DNA of 64,000 bases from Clostridium fungisolvens (GCF_014193895.1 NZ_BLZR01000001.1:2666001-2730000), one strand, 5' to 3'. Positions 17,124-25,553 are shown, counted from the first letter of the stretch. Notes: generated from the letters alone by a model not told the origin. A program made the numbers and translations.

Positions 17124-18140
17124 ATGAAAGAAAATAGGAGTATAGGTCTTGATATTGTACGAGCCTCTGCCATAATATTCGTAGTATCCGTGCATTTTTT
17201 CTTGAATACCAAATACTACGAAACACCTATAGTTGGCGCTAGTATGTATATACAGACATATATAAGAATGGCTTGCATTATGTGTGTGCCGCTATTTTTA
17301 ATTCTTACGGGGTATTTACAAAAAAATAAGCAGCCGAGTAAATCTTATTTCAAAAAGATATTACCAATACTTGTGATATACCTTTTTTATTCGCTTTTAT
17401 GTATTATATTCAGGTCTACAATATTAAATGAAAGGCCTGGCATATTAAATTGGCTAGTTTCTATAGGAAACTTTTCTGCTGACTCTTATTCGTGGTATAT
17501 ACAAATGTACATAGGATTATTTTTATTAAGTCCTTTTCTTAATGTATGTTATAACAATCTTAAAGGCAAAAGACACAAAACTGCATTAGTAATTATTGCC
17601 CTGTTTATGACAGCATTTCCAGCTACTTTTAATGGAAAATTCGGGGGTTTTATTAACTTCCCTAGTTCTTGGCAAAGTATTTATCCTATAACATATTATT
17701 TTATCGGATGCTACATAAATGAATTTAAACCAAGAATAAAAAAAGTACAATCTCTATTATTACTGTTTGGAATCATACTCCTAGAAACCTTTATAGAGAT
17801 TTACGGCTCACACTTGAATGGTCAAAAGTTTTCATCTTATGTTGGTGGCTATGACTCTTTAATTATTACCATAGAGGCAGTGGTATTTTTCCTTGTTTTC
17901 TATGATATAGCACTTGATAACGAACTTATAACAAAAGCAATATCCATTATCTCTTTACTTTCATTAGATATTTACCTTGTATCTAGGATTACGGACACTA
18001 TTGTATACAACCAATTGTTTAAACATTACTTTGTTTCTCAAGAAAGAGTTATTTTGTTCTTTATGCCAACATTGTTGTGTACCTTTAGTCTTGCATTTAT
18101 CATAGCCTCAATGAGAAATAAGATTATAAAAGTAAGATAA
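17124..18140 (+). CDS. Acyltransferase 3 family membrane protein
   Basis: A 338-residue polytopic protein with about ten membrane helices. It opens with RSIGLDIVRASAIIFVVSVH, the hallmark N-terminal helix of acyltransferase 3 (OafA/WecH/NodX type) enzymes, in which the arginine and histidine are conserved. These enzymes O-acylate extracellular polysaccharides or other envelope sugars using cytoplasmic acyl donors. The acceptor here is unknown and there are no neighbouring polysaccharide genes. GGGAGG precedes the ATG; a terminator follows at 18166-18199, so it is a single-gene unit. Confidence 0.9.
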   Translation: MKENRSIGLDIVRASAIIFVVSVHFFLNTKYYETPIVGASMYIQTYIRMACIMCVPLFLILTGYLQKNKQPSKSYFKKILPILVIYLFYSLLCIIFRSTILNERPGILNWLVSIGNFSADSYSWYIQMYIGLFLLSPFLNVCYNNLKGKRHKTALVIIALFMTAFPATFNGKFGGFINFPSSWQSIYPITYYFIGCYINEFKPRIKKVQSLLLLFGIILLETFIEIYGSHLNGQKFSSYVGGYDSLIITIEAVVFFLVFYDIALDNELITKAISIISLLSLDIYLVSRITDTIVYNQLFKHYFVSQERVILFFMPTLLCTFSLAFIIASMRNKIIKVR

Positions 18141-18165
18141 ATATCTACTGTCTATCTTCAAATTG

Positions 18166-18199
18166 AAAAACACACAGAAGACCATTTCTATGTGTTTTC
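18166..18199 (+). terminator. Intrinsic terminator after the acyltransferase gene
   Basis: AAAAACACA pairs with TGTGTTTT through an inner AGAA/TTCT stem. The symmetric A and T runs make it potentially bidirectional. Confidence 0.7.
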
Positions 18200-18271
18200 T
18201 ATGGCCATGTATAAAAATGAATTTTTCCCTTTTTGTACATGACCTTTATTTGTTAGAATTCATAATGCTAT

Positions 18272-18303
18272 CAAAAAAAATAGCTTAGTCAACATTGAGC
18301 TAT
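18272..18303 (-). terminator. Intrinsic terminator of the GyrI-like gene
   Basis: On the minus strand ATAGCT pairs with AGCTAT across a short loop and is followed by eight T residues. The stem begins at the stop codon. Confidence 0.75.
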
Positions 18304-18923
18304 CTATGATGAACCCTATATCTTAGAACGGTTTTCAATTTGGATTTTTCAGTTTTTCTTGCATCTGAAATATAGATCTCCCTATGTACTAGAGTTGTTA
18401 TTTCTAGATCATTTTCCTTTATAAATCCTTTCATTTGTTCAAAGCTATGTGATTCATCATCATAAGAGCCAATATGCATCATTTGAACTGATAATCCATC
18501 CTCCATAGTTTCAAAAGTAACCTCCTCTAATAAAGGATTCGGCTTTTTCTTTCTAACATTTTCAAAGGCTTTACTTACCACTTCCTCAGTAACAAAATCA
18601 GGCTGTCTAATCATTATTGTATATAGCAATTCATTCTTATTTAAGGTATCAAGTTTTCTCCCCTCTTCTGTTAAATCCCATACACCTTCAAGTGGATATA
18701 CAGTATACTCAAAATAACCCTCTGGTGTGTAACCTTGCTTAGGCATCATTCTAATAGCATAGGCCAAAGAATATAACACCCCTATTCTTTCTGCAAAATC
18801 TTCATCATTAGGATTTCCTTTTCCTCTTATCATGAAGAATTTTTGTTTCGGTACCGTAATTAATTCCGGCTTCTCTTTTGGTAAGTATAAGTTTTTTTCT
18901 TGCTTTTTCCACTCGTATTTCAC
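18300..18923 (-). CDS. GyrI-like small-molecule-binding domain protein
   Basis: A 207-residue protein beginning MKYEWKKQEKNLYLP, with VPKQKFFMIRGKGNPND and EGYFEYTVYPLEGVWDL. This is the YdeE/lin2189-type GyrI-like family (SRPBCC-unrelated, BmrR/SbmC ligand-binding fold without a DNA-binding part). Members bind or hydrolyse lipophilic or cationic compounds; the ligand is unknown. Translation starts at GTG, preceded by AAGGAG at eight bases. It is monocistronic with a terminator at its end. Confidence 0.85.
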   Translation of the reverse strand: MKYEWKKQEKNLYLPKEKPELITVPKQKFFMIRGKGNPNDEDFAERIGVLYSLAYAIRMMPKQGYTPEGYFEYTVYPLEGVWDLTEEGRKLDTLNKNELLYTIMIRQPDFVTEEVVSKAFENVRKKKPNPLLEEVTFETMEDGLSVQMMHIGSYDDESHSFEQMKGFIKENDLEITTLVHREIYISDARKTEKSKLKTVLRYRVHHR

Positions 18924-19195
18924 AATTACTCTCCTTTATATCTAGTTTATAAATAAAATATATCACACCTAATATGTCATCATCCTGTCATATTACAATA
19001 TCTTCCCATAAATATCTAGTGTTTATGAAGATGAACCACTTTGCAAACTAGCCTACTTCCGTAAAATAATATTTTTAGGATATCCTATTTGCAAGCACTT
19101 GTATCTATAGAAACTTTATAGGATAATAAATTCATATTATATCCAGTAATTTGAAATTTTGAACATTACTTCAATATAATAAGGAGGATTCATTA

Positions 19196-20074
19196 ATGAA
19201 AAAATTCATGCAATATGCTAAAGAAATTCCGAGTAATATAGTTTTTCAGTCCATACTAGCCTTCATATTTAGTATTCCACTTATATCTACTTTAGGGCAA
19301 TTCATAACCTCAGGCTTTATTAGCAAAAATACTTCTGTATTAATTTTATATTGGCCTGGAGTTACTTGGAACTTTTCTGTAAACTTACCTGTTTGGCTCA
19401 TCTTTGGAATTATTGCAGCTTCATATGTAGTTGGTATAGCATATATGTTCAAAAATAGGATATTTGGCAAGATTGTAGTTATAGGTTTTATAGGACTTAT
19501 CGTAGCACAAATAGTCGGCATCGCTTTTAGCACGATTACTAACTTCAAGGAATTACAACAAGTTAGTTCTGTTGCAAAAGCAGGTGTTGTGAATAGAATG
19601 TTATTTTCATTATGGCATAATCCAGCCTGGGAGGAAATTGTATTTAGAGGACTTCCATTAATATGTTTAATGGCTCTTAAGAAAAGATTATCTAAAAAAA
19701 GATATAATTTTGCAATAGCTTTATATTTCATTATACCTTCAATAGCTATGGCCTTGTATCACATTCCTAATCATGGTGCTTCAAGAATTGCTGACACATT
19801 AGTTTTATCATTAGTTTTTGCTTGGCTTGCATTTAAATACACTTTTTTTGCACCTTTGATAATGCACTATATTGCTGATTCAATCACGGTACTTTATTTA
19901 GGTGACATGAAGGGAATACCTAAGAACGAAGTACTTTGGTTATCTAATAATTCTGGACTTATTAATTCAGCTTTCAGTATAGGAATTATAGTATTGCTTA
20001 TATCTATACCTTTTATCCTTATATACAATATTAAAAAAATGAAAAAAGCTGATACCCTTAACTATAATTTATAA
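19196..20074 (+). CDS. CPBP family intramembrane metalloprotease
   Basis: A 292-residue polytopic protein with about eight membrane helices. The diagnostic motifs of CPBP (Abi/Rce1-like) proteases are present: EEIVFR with Glu146, Glu147 and Arg151, ALYHIPNHG with His189, and LIMHYIADS with His224. These residues bind the metal and catalyse proteolysis inside the membrane. In Gram-positive bacteria such proteins act in bacteriocin self-immunity or prenyl-protein processing; no bacteriocin gene is seen nearby. AAGGAGG precedes the ATG. A small gene follows 65 bases later on the same strand. Confidence 0.92.
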   Translation: MKKFMQYAKEIPSNIVFQSILAFIFSIPLISTLGQFITSGFISKNTSVLILYWPGVTWNFSVNLPVWLIFGIIAASYVVGIAYMFKNRIFGKIVVIGFIGLIVAQIVGIAFSTITNFKELQQVSSVAKAGVVNRMLFSLWHNPAWEEIVFRGLPLICLMALKKRLSKKRYNFAIALYFIIPSIAMALYHIPNHGASRIADTLVLSLVFAWLAFKYTFFAPLIMHYIADSITVLYLGDMKGIPKNEVLWLSNNSGLINSAFSIGIIVLLISIPFILIYNIKKMKKADTLNYNL

Positions 20075-20139
20075 TATTGAACTAAATTATATATAACCTT
20101 TTATTGTATCTTTAAAATAAGATTATATAGGAGATATTT

Positions 20140-20526
20140 ATGAAAAAAACAATTTCAGTTTTGCTAGTTTTCATTTTTGCAGCTGTATTATTTGCACTGT
20201 ATTTCAATAACACTGCAGGTAAAAGTAAGAAAATCAGTTCAATTGAAGTAATTAGGCAGTCTGACAAGAAAAAATGGATACTTTCAGATAAGAATACTTT
20301 AGATAGATTTGCCAATGCAATAAATGATAAAAAGAAAACTAATGCAAAGATTGATATACGATCGTGTGATTACACTGTAACTATAAATTTTGAAGATACT
20401 TCCTCCGAAGATTATATGCTGTGGGTAGATAAAGATATAAATGTTCAAGGAGTCTTAATGAATAAAGATTCAACTTGGTTTATAAATAAAAAGTCAAATC
20501 CTGTTTTTAAAGAGATTTTAGAATAG
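20140..20526 (+). CDS. Membrane-anchored small protein of unknown function
   Basis: A 128-residue protein with one N-terminal hydrophobic segment (about residues 5-22) and no lipobox cysteine, followed by a soluble domain containing IRSCDYTVTINF and DYMLWVDKD. The domain reminds me of short extracytoplasmic YhfM-like domains, but this is a weak impression. AGGAG precedes the ATG. It lies 65 bases after the CPBP protease and could be in its operon. Confidence 0.7.
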   Translation: MKKTISVLLVFIFAAVLFALYFNNTAGKSKKISSIEVIRQSDKKKWILSDKNTLDRFANAINDKKKTNAKIDIRSCDYTVTINFEDTSSEDYMLWVDKDINVQGVLMNKDSTWFINKKSNPVFKEILE

Positions 20527-20688
20527 CACTGAAGTATTCTATTTTCATGAATTCTAATAAGTTAGAACCTAATAGATTTTCACTGTGTGTAATTAATATC
20601 TTCATACCATGTGTTTTTCTTGCAAAAGATGCTATAATAAGGAATATTTAACCTGTTTAATATACTACATAAGGGATTGGAGGCAAAA

Positions 20689-21213
20689 ATGAGTAAATTA
20701 AAGTTAGTTTTACCTACCCCAGAATACAAAGAAAAAATCATGGATTATAAAAGAGAATTTTTAGAAAATGGAGACAGCATGGATGGTACCGCAGGCTTAA
20801 AAGATGCTGAATCCTTTGAGAAGTGGTATACTGCATTTTGCAATAATCTAAAAGAAGAAACAGTTGCTAAGGGATTAGTTCCAGCAACAACATACTTAGC
20901 TATTTCTACTGAGGATGGTCGTTTGATTGGAATGATTGATATTAGGCATCGCCTAAATGATTATCTGCTAAGTTTTGGTGGACATATAGGTTATAGTGTT
21001 AGAAAATCAGAAAGACAAAAAGGTTATGCAACTGAGATGCTTGCCTTAGCCTTAAAGGAGTGCATAAAATTAGATATAAATAAGGTTTTAATCACTTGTA
21101 ACAAGGAAAACATCGGTTCCGCAAAAACCATATTAAATAATAACGGAAAGTTTGAAAATGAAATCGTAGAAGGAAGTAGGATTACTCAAAGATACTGGAT
21201 AACCTTGGATTAA
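20689..21213 (+). CDS. GNAT family N-acetyltransferase
   Basis: A 174-residue GNAT enzyme. The cofactor loop RKSERQKGYATEML and the later motif NKENIGSAKTILNNNG, plus the N-terminal FLENGDSMDGTAGL, match a clostridial/bacillar GNAT group similar to the tabtoxin-resistance-like proteins. The substrate is unknown. GGAGG lies six bases before this ATG; a TTG four codons earlier overlaps that site and is less likely. A weak terminator follows at 21253-21277. Confidence 0.9.
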   Translation: MSKLKLVLPTPEYKEKIMDYKREFLENGDSMDGTAGLKDAESFEKWYTAFCNNLKEETVAKGLVPATTYLAISTEDGRLIGMIDIRHRLNDYLLSFGGHIGYSVRKSERQKGYATEMLALALKECIKLDINKVLITCNKENIGSAKTILNNNGKFENEIVEGSRITQRYWITLD

Positions 21214-21252
21214 GCTATCTTTGAGCGATGTGTTGAAAATACTACAATTTTT

Positions 21253-21277
21253 AAGGGATGTCAAAATGACCTCCCTT
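21253..21277 (+). terminator. Probable intrinsic terminator after the GNAT gene
   Basis: AAGGGA-GTCA pairs with TGAC-CCCTT around a short A-rich loop, followed by TGATTTTATT. Confidence 0.55.
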
Positions 21278-21413
21278 GTGATTTTATTAATATTATTCAT
21301 TTATACACTGTCTTAAAAGTTTACTATAATATATCTTATAAAAATCAAATAAAGTTTTTGCGCTCACTATAAAGCACACTATTTTTCTATAAGCATGGTT
21401 AGATTACATTGAA

Positions 21414-21779
21414 CTACAAAATTCCTAACTTTTCTAACGCTTCTTTTTCACTACTTAAAAAGAATATATTATTACCATTATTACTTTCATAAATAAAATC
21501 TCTAAGACTCTTACTTGTATAGCCTGAAAAATCTCCAACTATTGCAAGCTTCATACGATAGTTTATAAACTTTTGAAGCACTTCCCCTGCTAATTTTGTT
21601 TTTAAATCAAAGAACTCTTCTACTATTGTTGACTTATCTAGAATCATTGCATCACAACCTGTCTCATAGCTTACAGTTGCTATTAGATCCAAGGCAGATT
21701 GAACATCTGTTATCAATACTTCACTGCTTTTTACAACAGCTATTTCTACTTTATTTTCTATTATCTTATTAATTTCCAT
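21414..21779 (-). CDS. DUF4180 family protein
   Basis: A 121-residue protein with SSEVLITDVQSALDLIA, YETGCDAMILDKSTI, EEFFDLKTKLAGEVLQKF and a closing FFLSSEKEALEKL. These segments are characteristic of DUF4180, an alpha/beta family with no established function. AAGGAG precedes the ATG. It lies 38 bases downstream of the nucleotidyltransferase-like gene on the same strand, so a two-gene operon is likely. Confidence 0.88.
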   Translation of the reverse strand: MEINKIIENKVEIAVVKSSEVLITDVQSALDLIATVSYETGCDAMILDKSTIVEEFFDLKTKLAGEVLQKFINYRMKLAIVGDFSGYTSKSLRDFIYESNNGNNIFFLSSEKEALEKLGIL

Positions 21780-21817
21780 GGTTTCTCTCCTTTTACTTTA
21801 CGATTAAATACCTAAAG

Positions 21818-22591
21818 CTAGTTCATCAAAATATCCAAAAATTCATTTTGCTCAACTTCATCATTTTTCCCATCTGGCAGGAGGTGAAATATAATCTCGT
21901 CTTCCCTCCAAAGGCCGCCAATAGAATCAAGCATGTAATTCGCACATTTACTGATCAATTCAAACTGTTTCTCTAAGCAATTTTCTGAATATAAGTTTGA
22001 AATTATATGGAATAATATAGGTTCCTGATCTTCAATAAGTTTTAAGTGTAATTTTGGTTTTCCCACTTCCCATCCATTTATACGAGCATAACAGGATAAA
22101 AACCAATCCATTGAGGAATAAATAAAGTATTTTGTATATAATTCATTATCATACAATCTATGTTCTAATTTATCAAGTACATGTTTAAAAGAAAATCTAA
22201 ACATCATCTTTTCAAAATCTGATAAATCTCTTGAAGTCCCCCAAGTAGTTTGAACTCTTTTTGATAACTCTGAGATTGTATTGTCCTTATCATATATTAT
22301 TTTGCAATTAAGATGAACCAACATAAATTCATCTTGAGGTATATCTGACATGAAATCCTCTTTAGATAAAAGCATACAATCAACAGGAATATCTTTGATG
22401 TGAAAATGTACTCCTGTAAAGTTTGTAGATATAGGTTTATCAAAAATTACAGTCAAATCATAATCTCCACCAATAGACATATCCTTATAAGTTCTTCCGC
22501 CGTATTCAACAATACCTATAATATTTTCATTTTTCTTTAGGTGTTCAATAAAGCTTTCAATATCATCAAATGAATTTTCCCTAATAATCAA
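21818..22591 (-). CDS. Nucleotidyltransferase-fold protein
   Basis: A 257-residue protein whose N-terminal half has the nucleotidyltransferase signature YGGRTYKDMSIGGDYDLTV at about residues 30-48, that is a GG turn followed by the D-x-D type metal pair, with a third acidic residue in DIPVDCML. The C-terminal half is helical. Relatives include minimal NTases and aminoglycoside-type transferases; no target is suggested. Translation appears to start at TTG, the only in-frame start with GAAGGTG at a proper distance. DUF4180 follows it. Confidence 0.78.
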   Translation of the reverse strand: MIIRENSFDDIESFIEHLKKNENIIGIVEYGGRTYKDMSIGGDYDLTVIFDKPISTNFTGVHFHIKDIPVDCMLLSKEDFMSDIPQDEFMLVHLNCKIIYDKDNTISELSKRVQTTWGTSRDLSDFEKMMFRFSFKHVLDKLEHRLYDNELYTKYFIYSSMDWFLSCYARINGWEVGKPKLHLKLIEDQEPILFHIISNLYSENCLEKQFELISKCANYMLDSIGGLWREDEIIFHLLPDGKNDEVEQNEFLDILMN

Positions 22592-22860
22592 TTTTTCACC
22601 TTCCTATCGTAAAGCCATAATAAATCACACTATAATTTTTTGACACTTATCCATATGATACCATCATTGTATTTGCATGTAAACTCAAGTCATATACTTT
22701 GATGACGCTTATACATCATAGCGAAACAATTAAAGATATGCCAGTTAATAATAAGCTTTAGCTTATATTAAAGAATAGCTCTAAAAGTTATCTAAAGCCT
22801 TAATCTACTTCGAATCTTGCAGAAAATTAGGCAAGAGGTGTGCGCCAGATATTACTATAA

Positions 22861-22979
22861 AAAAAGCCTCCTATTATGTATTAAATAAATGTTGGTACTT
22901 CTACCTAAATGGACAAGCAGTAAAATAACAACATTTATTTAATACAGAAGCTAAGGATAAAAAATATATACATACAGAT
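22861..22979. repeat. Hairpin repeat element, copy B (70-bp core 22877-22946)
   Basis: The same perfect 18-base inverted repeat as in copy A bounds a 70-base core, in opposite orientation to copy A on the chromosome. The inner hairpin GGTA-CTTC-TACC at 22894-22905 pairs where copy A has GGTG/CACC. The surrounding 22592-23170 interval otherwise shows no gene; an ATAAGCT/AGCTTAT inverted repeat near 22750 is the only other structure. Confidence 0.8.
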
Positions 22980-23173
22980 TGTATTGTATGAGCAGTGCAT
23001 TTGAGTAATTATATTTAAAATCAGAATAGAAATTGTATTATATGAAGTTTAAGAATTTAAATAGTACAAATTTTAACTAACTATTTTATATTGTGGGGGA
23101 TATTTGTTTTTCCATTATATAATTGCCAATAGCTAAGCTAGAGTGACGAAATATCACGCATTAAATAACTATA

Positions 23174-23236
23174 TTGACATGGACAATTAAATAGCTTAAT
23201 ATAGTTCATATATGAACTGTTCAATTATGAACTATA
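23174..23236 (+). promoter_or_regulatory. Promoter and palindromic operator of the MarR-family gene
   Basis: TTGACA (23174-23179), 17 bases, then TAATAT (23197-23202). The perfect 16-base palindrome AGTTCATATATGAACT at 23203-23218 starts right after the -10, and a second related inverted repeat GTTCA/TGAAC follows at 23219-23232. This is the geometry of MarR autorepression. Confidence 0.78.
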
Positions 23237-23254
23237 TTTAAAGGAGGTATTCTT

Positions 23255-23698
23255 ATGGATTACAATGATTCCAAAGCAAAACAGGCTGCAGAGGTAGTTC
23301 AATCATTTATGATGATTAGCAAAACTCTAGCAAAATACACACAAAAAAATGCGGATAGTTTAGGTTTGACTTTGCAGCAATTAGGAGTTTTAAATACCAT
23401 TTATTCTTCTCCGTTAATAACTCTTAAAGAAATAACAGAGAAATTATTAATTCCTAAAAGTACAGCAAGTGTTAGCGTCGAAGAACTTGTAAATTTGGGT
23501 TTGGTTGAACGTAAATCATCCGAAGAAGATAGACGTCAAATCAACTTAATTTCAACTGACAAAGGTAGGGAAATATCAAGAAAGTCAATTCAAACTCCTG
23601 CTTCATATATAGCCATGGTTTCTGCACTTGAAAAAATATCAACGGAAGATATAGACTCACTTCTTCGCATTCACAAGGAACTGTCTAAGTTTCTATAG
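23255..23698 (+). CDS. MarR family transcriptional regulator
   Basis: A 147-residue winged-helix regulator. The recognition part is visible as LKEITEKLLIPKSTASVSVEEL (quoted in pieces: ITEKLLIPKSTAS) and the wing as RKSSEEDRRQINL, the conserved MarR D-x-R motif. It is flanked by dimerisation helices. It probably represses its own promoter through the palindromes at 23203-23232. No obvious target gene is adjacent: the downstream gene is on the opposite strand. AAAGGAGG precedes the ATG. Confidence 0.93.
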   Translation: MDYNDSKAKQAAEVVQSFMMISKTLAKYTQKNADSLGLTLQQLGVLNTIYSSPLITLKEITEKLLIPKSTASVSVEELVNLGLVERKSSEEDRRQINLISTDKGREISRKSIQTPASYIAMVSALEKISTEDIDSLLRIHKELSKFL

Positions 23699-23709
23699 TG
23701 GAATAACAA

Positions 23710-23812
23710 AAAAGATGTACTACTTTAATTAGAAATTATTTTAAAGCTCTTACCAATCTTGGAGAAGCATTAAAAGATAATCTCTATCAAAAAAGTAATA
23801 CATCTATATTTT
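23710..23812 (+). terminator. Long-stemmed terminator-like structure after marR
   Basis: GATGTACTACTTT near 23713 pairs with AAAGTAATACATC near 23792 with one mismatch, across about 65 bases that can form a further imperfect stem, and TATATTTTTATTT follows. The size of the insert is unusual for a simple terminator. Confidence 0.55.
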
Positions 23813-23820
23813 TATTTGTA

Positions 23821-24870
23821 TTAGTTATCTGTCATTTTGCTGTGAAGATACTCTTCATATAACTTATCAAAGCCTTTGATACCTATAGCTTTTGCAGTAT
23901 TTTCATCGTAGTATTCTTTAAGTTCTTCTACTTTTCCTATAGGCATTTCATATTGTATGATTATTGTACTGCTTAAGAAATACATTTTGTTTTCTTTAAT
24001 AAACTTTATCACTTCCGTGAATAGCAAGTCTTTTTCTTCTAAAAATTTTGCTCTTTCTCCATGATAACTCACTTCTACTATACAATCTGAATAGGTGTGC
24101 TTTGGTTCATTCAATAGATTCCATTTAACCTCTTTGTTTTTTATTCTGTCATATTCAATAAAATCATTAATATACAAGTCTATGCCTGAAGCTTCTTCTT
24201 TTGTTCCCTTGTATAGAACAACCTCATAACCGCCTAAAATTTTGCAGGAGTTTAATTTCTTAGCCTTAATACCTTTTGCGGTTATCTCTTTTTCATTAAC
24301 CATAATTATAAGTTCATCTTTTTCGATAAACTTTCCATAAATTCTTCCTAGTCTTGATAAAATGCTATCTATATAATAATTATTTTCTAACTGCTTCTTT
24401 ATACTCTTTTCCAAGTCGCTAATTACTATAATAGTTCCTTCTACTATCTTTGAATTATAAGCTATGTTTTCGCTTTGGGATTGAAGCTCGTCACTACTTA
24501 AATTAAGATCTAAGGAAAACTTTCTAGAGCATCTTTTCTTGTTTGAAAATATCTCTATTTTATTCCCCAGCTTAAAGAAAGACTTTTTAATACCTAATCC
24601 AGAGATATGGTCTCCATTTTCAAAACCAATTCTAAAGATATCTTTGTCTGTGATCTTGCTATGGATTCCTCCACTATTATCACTAATTTTTATTGAATCA
24701 TCGGTTATATTTATATTGATCTTACAGGGATTTTCGCTAGTTGTCACTTCTCTTCTAGCATTAATAGAGTTATCAATAAACCTACTTAGTGATTTAGATA
24801 TATCTTCTTCCTCAACTAAATTTCTTCTTAGGAATTTCTTATCCACTATTACCCTATTTAAACTTACCAT
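23821..24870 (-). CDS. GHKL (MORC/Hsp90-type) ATPase
   Basis: A 349-residue protein. The N-terminal 170 residues carry the GHKL ATP-binding motifs: the N box FIDNSINAR at about residues 32-40, the G1 box ISDNSGGI near 77-84, and a G2-like GLGIKKSFFKLG near 104-115. The C-terminal part is a transducer-like region without a histidine-kinase dimerisation domain or receiver, so it is closer to MORC/MutL/Hsp90-like ATPases than to kinases. GAGGAG precedes the ATG. The SMC-like operon lies upstream on the same strand but is separated by a terminator and a 123-bp inverted-repeat element. Function is unknown; a link to the operon is inference. Confidence 0.85.
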   Translation of the reverse strand: MVSLNRVIVDKKFLRRNLVEEEDISKSLSRFIDNSINARREVTTSENPCKININITDDSIKISDNSGGIHSKITDKDIFRIGFENGDHISGLGIKKSFFKLGNKIEIFSNKKRCSRKFSLDLNLSSDELQSQSENIAYNSKIVEGTIIVISDLEKSIKKQLENNYYIDSILSRLGRIYGKFIEKDELIIMVNEKEITAKGIKAKKLNSCKILGGYEVVLYKGTKEEASGIDLYINDFIEYDRIKNKEVKWNLLNEPKHTYSDCIVEVSYHGERAKFLEEKDLLFTEVIKFIKENKMYFLSSTIIIQYEMPIGKVEELKEYYDENTAKAIGIKGFDKLYEEYLHSKMTDN

Positions 24871-24942
24871 GATTCTCCTCTACTATTAAGTAATCTAGTA
24901 TTACTATATGCTGAAGATTTTATTTTGCTACTAATGTAACCT

Positions 24943-25065
24943 TTACATAGTATAAAAAAAATCGCTTAAGTGACCTCCTTCAGTGAGTTTTTTCGCACAT
25001 CTGTCTTTCCCAATGCCTATTAGAAAAACTTGGCATGTGAATAAGTTTTATTTTTTACTATGTAA
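24943..25065. repeat. 123-bp element bounded by inverted repeats
   Basis: TTACATAGTA followed by an A-run at 24943 is mirrored by a T-run and TACTATGTAA ending at 25065. Inside, ATGCC/GGCAT forms a hairpin (about 25013-25036). The sequence GGTTACAT-AGTA recurs at the outer side of one end. It may be a MITE-like insertion or a structured leader of the GHKL gene. Nothing else is seen in 24871-25141. Confidence 0.5.
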
Positions 25066-25141
25066 CCGTAAAAAACTTCTAAAGCCATCGAAATATGTAG
25101 GTTTAGCTAGCTTGAAATTTTTATATTTTTCTAGGAATCGA

Positions 25142-25190
25142 AAAATTGTAGCCTGACATAAGCAATTAACAGATGCCAGGCTACAATTTT
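25142..25190 (-). terminator. Strong bidirectional terminator after the SOS-box gene
   Basis: A long stem AAAATTGTAGCCTG with its complement, extended by CAT/ATG, is flanked by A and T runs on both sides. A related hairpin lies at 32571-32621, on the other side of the operon. Confidence 0.85.
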
Positions 25191-25196
25191 CTTACT

Positions 25197-25463
25197 TTAA
25201 GCACTCATTTTATATAGATACCACTTACATGTATCCTTTATATATTTAAGCTCTATATTTTTTTGTACTTCATTAATAGTACTTATACATGTGAATATAA
25301 TAGTTTCTATTCTATCAATTTTTATTTCATCAACCTTTAATATTTTACTTACAGTAAATACACTGTAGCTTTCATCTTCTGAAAATACCCGAAATCTTAC
25401 CGGTACTATCTTCCCCTCTTTATTAAAGGCAGCTACCATTTCTATATTCTTGTTTAACACCAT
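25197..25463 (-). CDS. Small protein under a LexA (SOS) box, unknown function
   Basis: An 88-residue protein, MVLNKNIEMVAAF at the start and a KYIKDTCKWYLYKM end, with alternating beta strands and no membrane segment or known motif. The ATG is preceded by GAGGTG at eight bases; a GTG three codons earlier is less well placed. Its own promoter contains a LexA box between -35 and -10 (25493-25522), so it is probably DNA-damage induced. It lies 90 bases downstream of the SMC-like gene, with no terminator between, and ends at a strong terminator. The function is unknown. Confidence 0.78.
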   Translation of the reverse strand: MVLNKNIEMVAAFNKEGKIVPVRFRVFSEDESYSVFTVSKILKVDEIKIDRIETIIFTCISTINEVQKNIELKYIKDTCKWYLYKMSA

Positions 25464-25492
25464 TTTCCTCACCTCAAAATCTTATCAATATC

Positions 25493-25522
25493 ATTATATA
25501 AGAACATTTGTTCGCAAGTCAA
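25493..25522 (-). promoter_or_regulatory. Promoter with embedded LexA/DinR (SOS) box
   Basis: On the minus strand TTGACT (25517-25522), 18 bases, TATAAT (25493-25498). The spacer contains CGAACAAATGTTCT (25501-25514), matching the Gram-positive SOS box CGAAC-RNRY-GTTC at every specified position. LexA bound there would block the promoter. Confidence 0.85.
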
Positions 25523-25553
25523 GATGGTGTATAAAATTTTCCTGTTGACAAGT

